Shown here in pieces: positions 5,218-6,131 of a stretch of DNA of 6,131 nt; the first letter of the stretch is position 1; each line of letters starts with the position of its first letter. The DNA lies in contig DAOM01000334.1 of assembly GCA_002501855.1 (NCBI GenBank), forward strand, positions 1 through 6,131. The letters are read 5' to 3'. The DNA comes from Candidatus Nitrosopolaris nunavutensis. GTDB lineage: Archaea; Thermoproteota; Nitrososphaeria; Nitrososphaerales; Nitrososphaeraceae. Both the position numbers and the translations under genes were made by a program. The notes below the pieces were generated by a model. It saw nothing but the letters and a program-made list of their open reading frames with translations. It searched no databases and was not told the DNA's origin.

Positions 5218-5653
5218 ATGATGGCTCATGATTCTGGTCATAATAAAAGGAGACGAGTAAAACCACTTACTGACCAGAATATAGCACACGAATACTTTAG
5301 ACTCATTAAAGCTAAAGATATGTATAGATTACTCGATCTTTTTACAAATGATGCCGTAATCAATGAACCATTTAGCAAATCAGAAGATGGTAAAGGAGGA
5401 TTACAAGGAAAGTGCAATAGAGCCTTTTCTTAACGTCGCAATGATGGCCACTGCTGGGTTGAGAGACGAAATCGAGATCGAAAAATCAAAACCGAGAAGG
5501 GATAATGGCATCAATCAAGTTACTGCATATGTGACTTTTGAGAGAGGAGGAAAAGTAAAAGCGAGATTCACATTTGTATTAAGTTCAGAAGGGAATTACA
5601 ATTTTCAAAGGCAGAAAAAGATTCAATCTTTGCATATTCAGTTTGTTAAGTAA
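5218..5653 (+). pseudogene. NTF2/SnoaL-like protein gene split by one frameshift
   Basis: Two overlapping frames make one protein of about 144 residues. The first frame, from ATG 5218 or 5221, reads through YFRLIKAKDMYRLLDLF and TNDAVINEPFSK to GGLQG at about 5409, then hits TAA at 5431-5433. The second picks up at about 5411 with SAIEPFLNVAMMATAGLRDE, then VTAYVTFERGGKVKARFTFVL, and ends KIQSLHIQFVK at TAA 5651-5653. The join, G-(K)-S-A-I-E-P-F, restores the G-x-x-A-I-x-x-F motif of SnoaL/NTF2-like folds, whose N-terminal helix, L-F-x-x-D-A-V-x-x-E-P strand and curved beta-sheet are all visible. The lesion sits in GGAAAG (5407-5412) and is a loss of two bases or gain of one, so an assembly error is possible. 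Such proteins bind or transform small hydrophobic molecules; the substrate is unknown. A TTG at 5191 would add nine residues but is less likely. Confidence 0.65.
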
Positions 5654-5724
5654 ATATATAATCATAAGAGAAAAAGGCTATTAATAAAATCAAATTAGAT
5701 ACGGTTGTTCTTGAAATATCACTA

Positions 5725-5866
5725 TTACATGTTTTTCTCTACTTTTAGTATTTTTTCTATAACTTCAGTAACTGCTTCAGCTGGTCTATCGCCGACACTC
5801 TGGATTATCTAATGATTTCACTGAATAAGGAATGTCAAAACGACTGGAGAAAACATTTATCCTACC
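5725..5866 (-). pseudogene. C-terminal scrap resembling adenylylsulfate (APS) kinase
   Basis: Directly after the universal stress protein stop, the minus strand reads INVFSSRFDIPYSVKSLDNPE (split here as INVFSSRFD, IPYSVKSL, DNPE) in the frame of 5786-5866, which ends at TAG 5786-5788. After a shift around 5800 the frame of 5725-5808 gives SVGDRPAEAVTEVIEKILK, then VEKNM, and TAA at 5725-5727. Joined, this matches the APS kinase ending: F-x-G-x-x-x-P-Y-E-x-P-x-N-P-E-I, then V-D-T, then E-E-x-V-x-x-I-L. APS kinase makes PAPS from APS and ATP. The P-loop part is absent, and the fragment starts right at the end of the neighbouring gene, so it is a dead remnant at best. The call rests on about 45 residues. 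Confidence 0.35.
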
Positions 5867-6131
5867 TTACAACAAGAACAGGGCAATGGGCATGACGTAC
5901 CACGCCATCAGCTACGCTTCCTATTAAGAACCTTTTCAATCCTGTTTTGCCTTTAGTACCCATGACTATTAGATCAGTATTATTATTTGCAGCATAATTT
6001 ATAATAGCATCAGCGATGGATGAAACATCTGCAACAATATCCGTAGTTACATCATCTTCACTCACAGTCATCCTTTTACATGTTTCAATTATTTTTTCAA
6101 ACCATGGTTTAGCAGATTTTCCTAGTTCGTC
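5862..6131 (-). CDS. universal stress protein (UspA family), partial at window edge
   Basis: The frame is open from the window edge (6131) to TAG at 5862-5864, giving 89 residues. The first visible residues are DELGKSAKPWFEKIIETCKR, so the true start is outside, and an internal ATG at 6071 is not the start. The C-terminal half of a UspA domain is clear: D-I-V-A-D-V-S-S-I-A-D-A-I-I-N-Y-A, then TDLIVMGTKGKTGLKRFLIG, and SVADGVVRHAHCPVLVVR at the end. The motif G-x2-G-x9-G-S (GTKG...IGS) is the nucleotide-binding signature of ATP-binding Usp proteins, so this one probably binds ATP. Usp proteins are small cytoplasmic dimers linked to stress survival. The single-domain length expected is about 140-150 residues. 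It faces the NTF2-like gene. Confidence 0.88.
   Translation of the reverse strand, partial: DELGKSAKPWFEKIIETCKRMTVSEDDVTTDIVADVSSIADAIINYAANNNTDLIVMGTKGKTGLKRFLIGSVADGVVRHAHCPVLVVR

Noticed and set aside
5731..5758. T-rich tracts after the NTF2-like gene as a plus-strand terminator
   Set aside because: They coincide with Lys-rich codons of the minus-strand APS kinase-like fragment, so the base composition is already explained.

Overview
The window looks like AT-rich chromosomal DNA from an ammonia-oxidising archaeon (Thaumarchaeota/Nitrososphaerota), most likely the Nitrososphaera/Nitrosocosmicus group. This is inferred from archaeal TATA-like boxes a short distance upstream of starts, little Shine-Dalgarno signal, TTG/GTG starts, U-tract terminators, and the protein set (AmrS-type radical SAM protein, CBS protein with a C-terminal C2H2 finger, ribbon-helix-helix protein, OsmC, UspA, Thr-rich secreted protein). 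No tRNA, rRNA, CRISPR array, insertion sequence or integrase was seen.

Left third (1-1948): a decaying region. It begins with a possible aldehyde dehydrogenase tail. An OsmC-family gene follows, cut by one in-frame TAA before its second catalytic cysteine. After it, 660-1948 has no intact gene but holds recognisable debris: the N-terminal end of a nitroreductase (+), the first half of a response-regulator receiver domain (+), and two broken minus-strand reading frames, one of which reads like a secreted beta-rich protein.

Middle (1949-5081): the healthy part. On the minus strand are a secreted BsuPI/Ig-like protein and, upstream of it, an AmrS-type radical SAM enzyme. Divergent from AmrS, on the plus strand, is a two-CBS-domain protein ending in a C2H2 zinc finger, followed by a ribbon-helix-helix protein with a large uncharacterised C-terminal domain. 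The 108-bp divergent spacer carries TATA-like boxes for both directions.

Right end (5082-6131): an NTF2/SnoaL-like gene split by one frameshift (+). Facing it on the minus strand is a universal stress protein running off the window, with a frameshifted scrap resembling the C-terminus of an adenylylsulfate kinase just behind it.

I found no clear multi-gene undescribed system. The most distinctive items are the CBS-C2H2 fusion next to the RHH protein, and the clustering of stress/redox gene remnants (OsmC, nitroreductase, possible ALDH) beside intact genes. All family calls come from reading motifs by eye; no searches were run.
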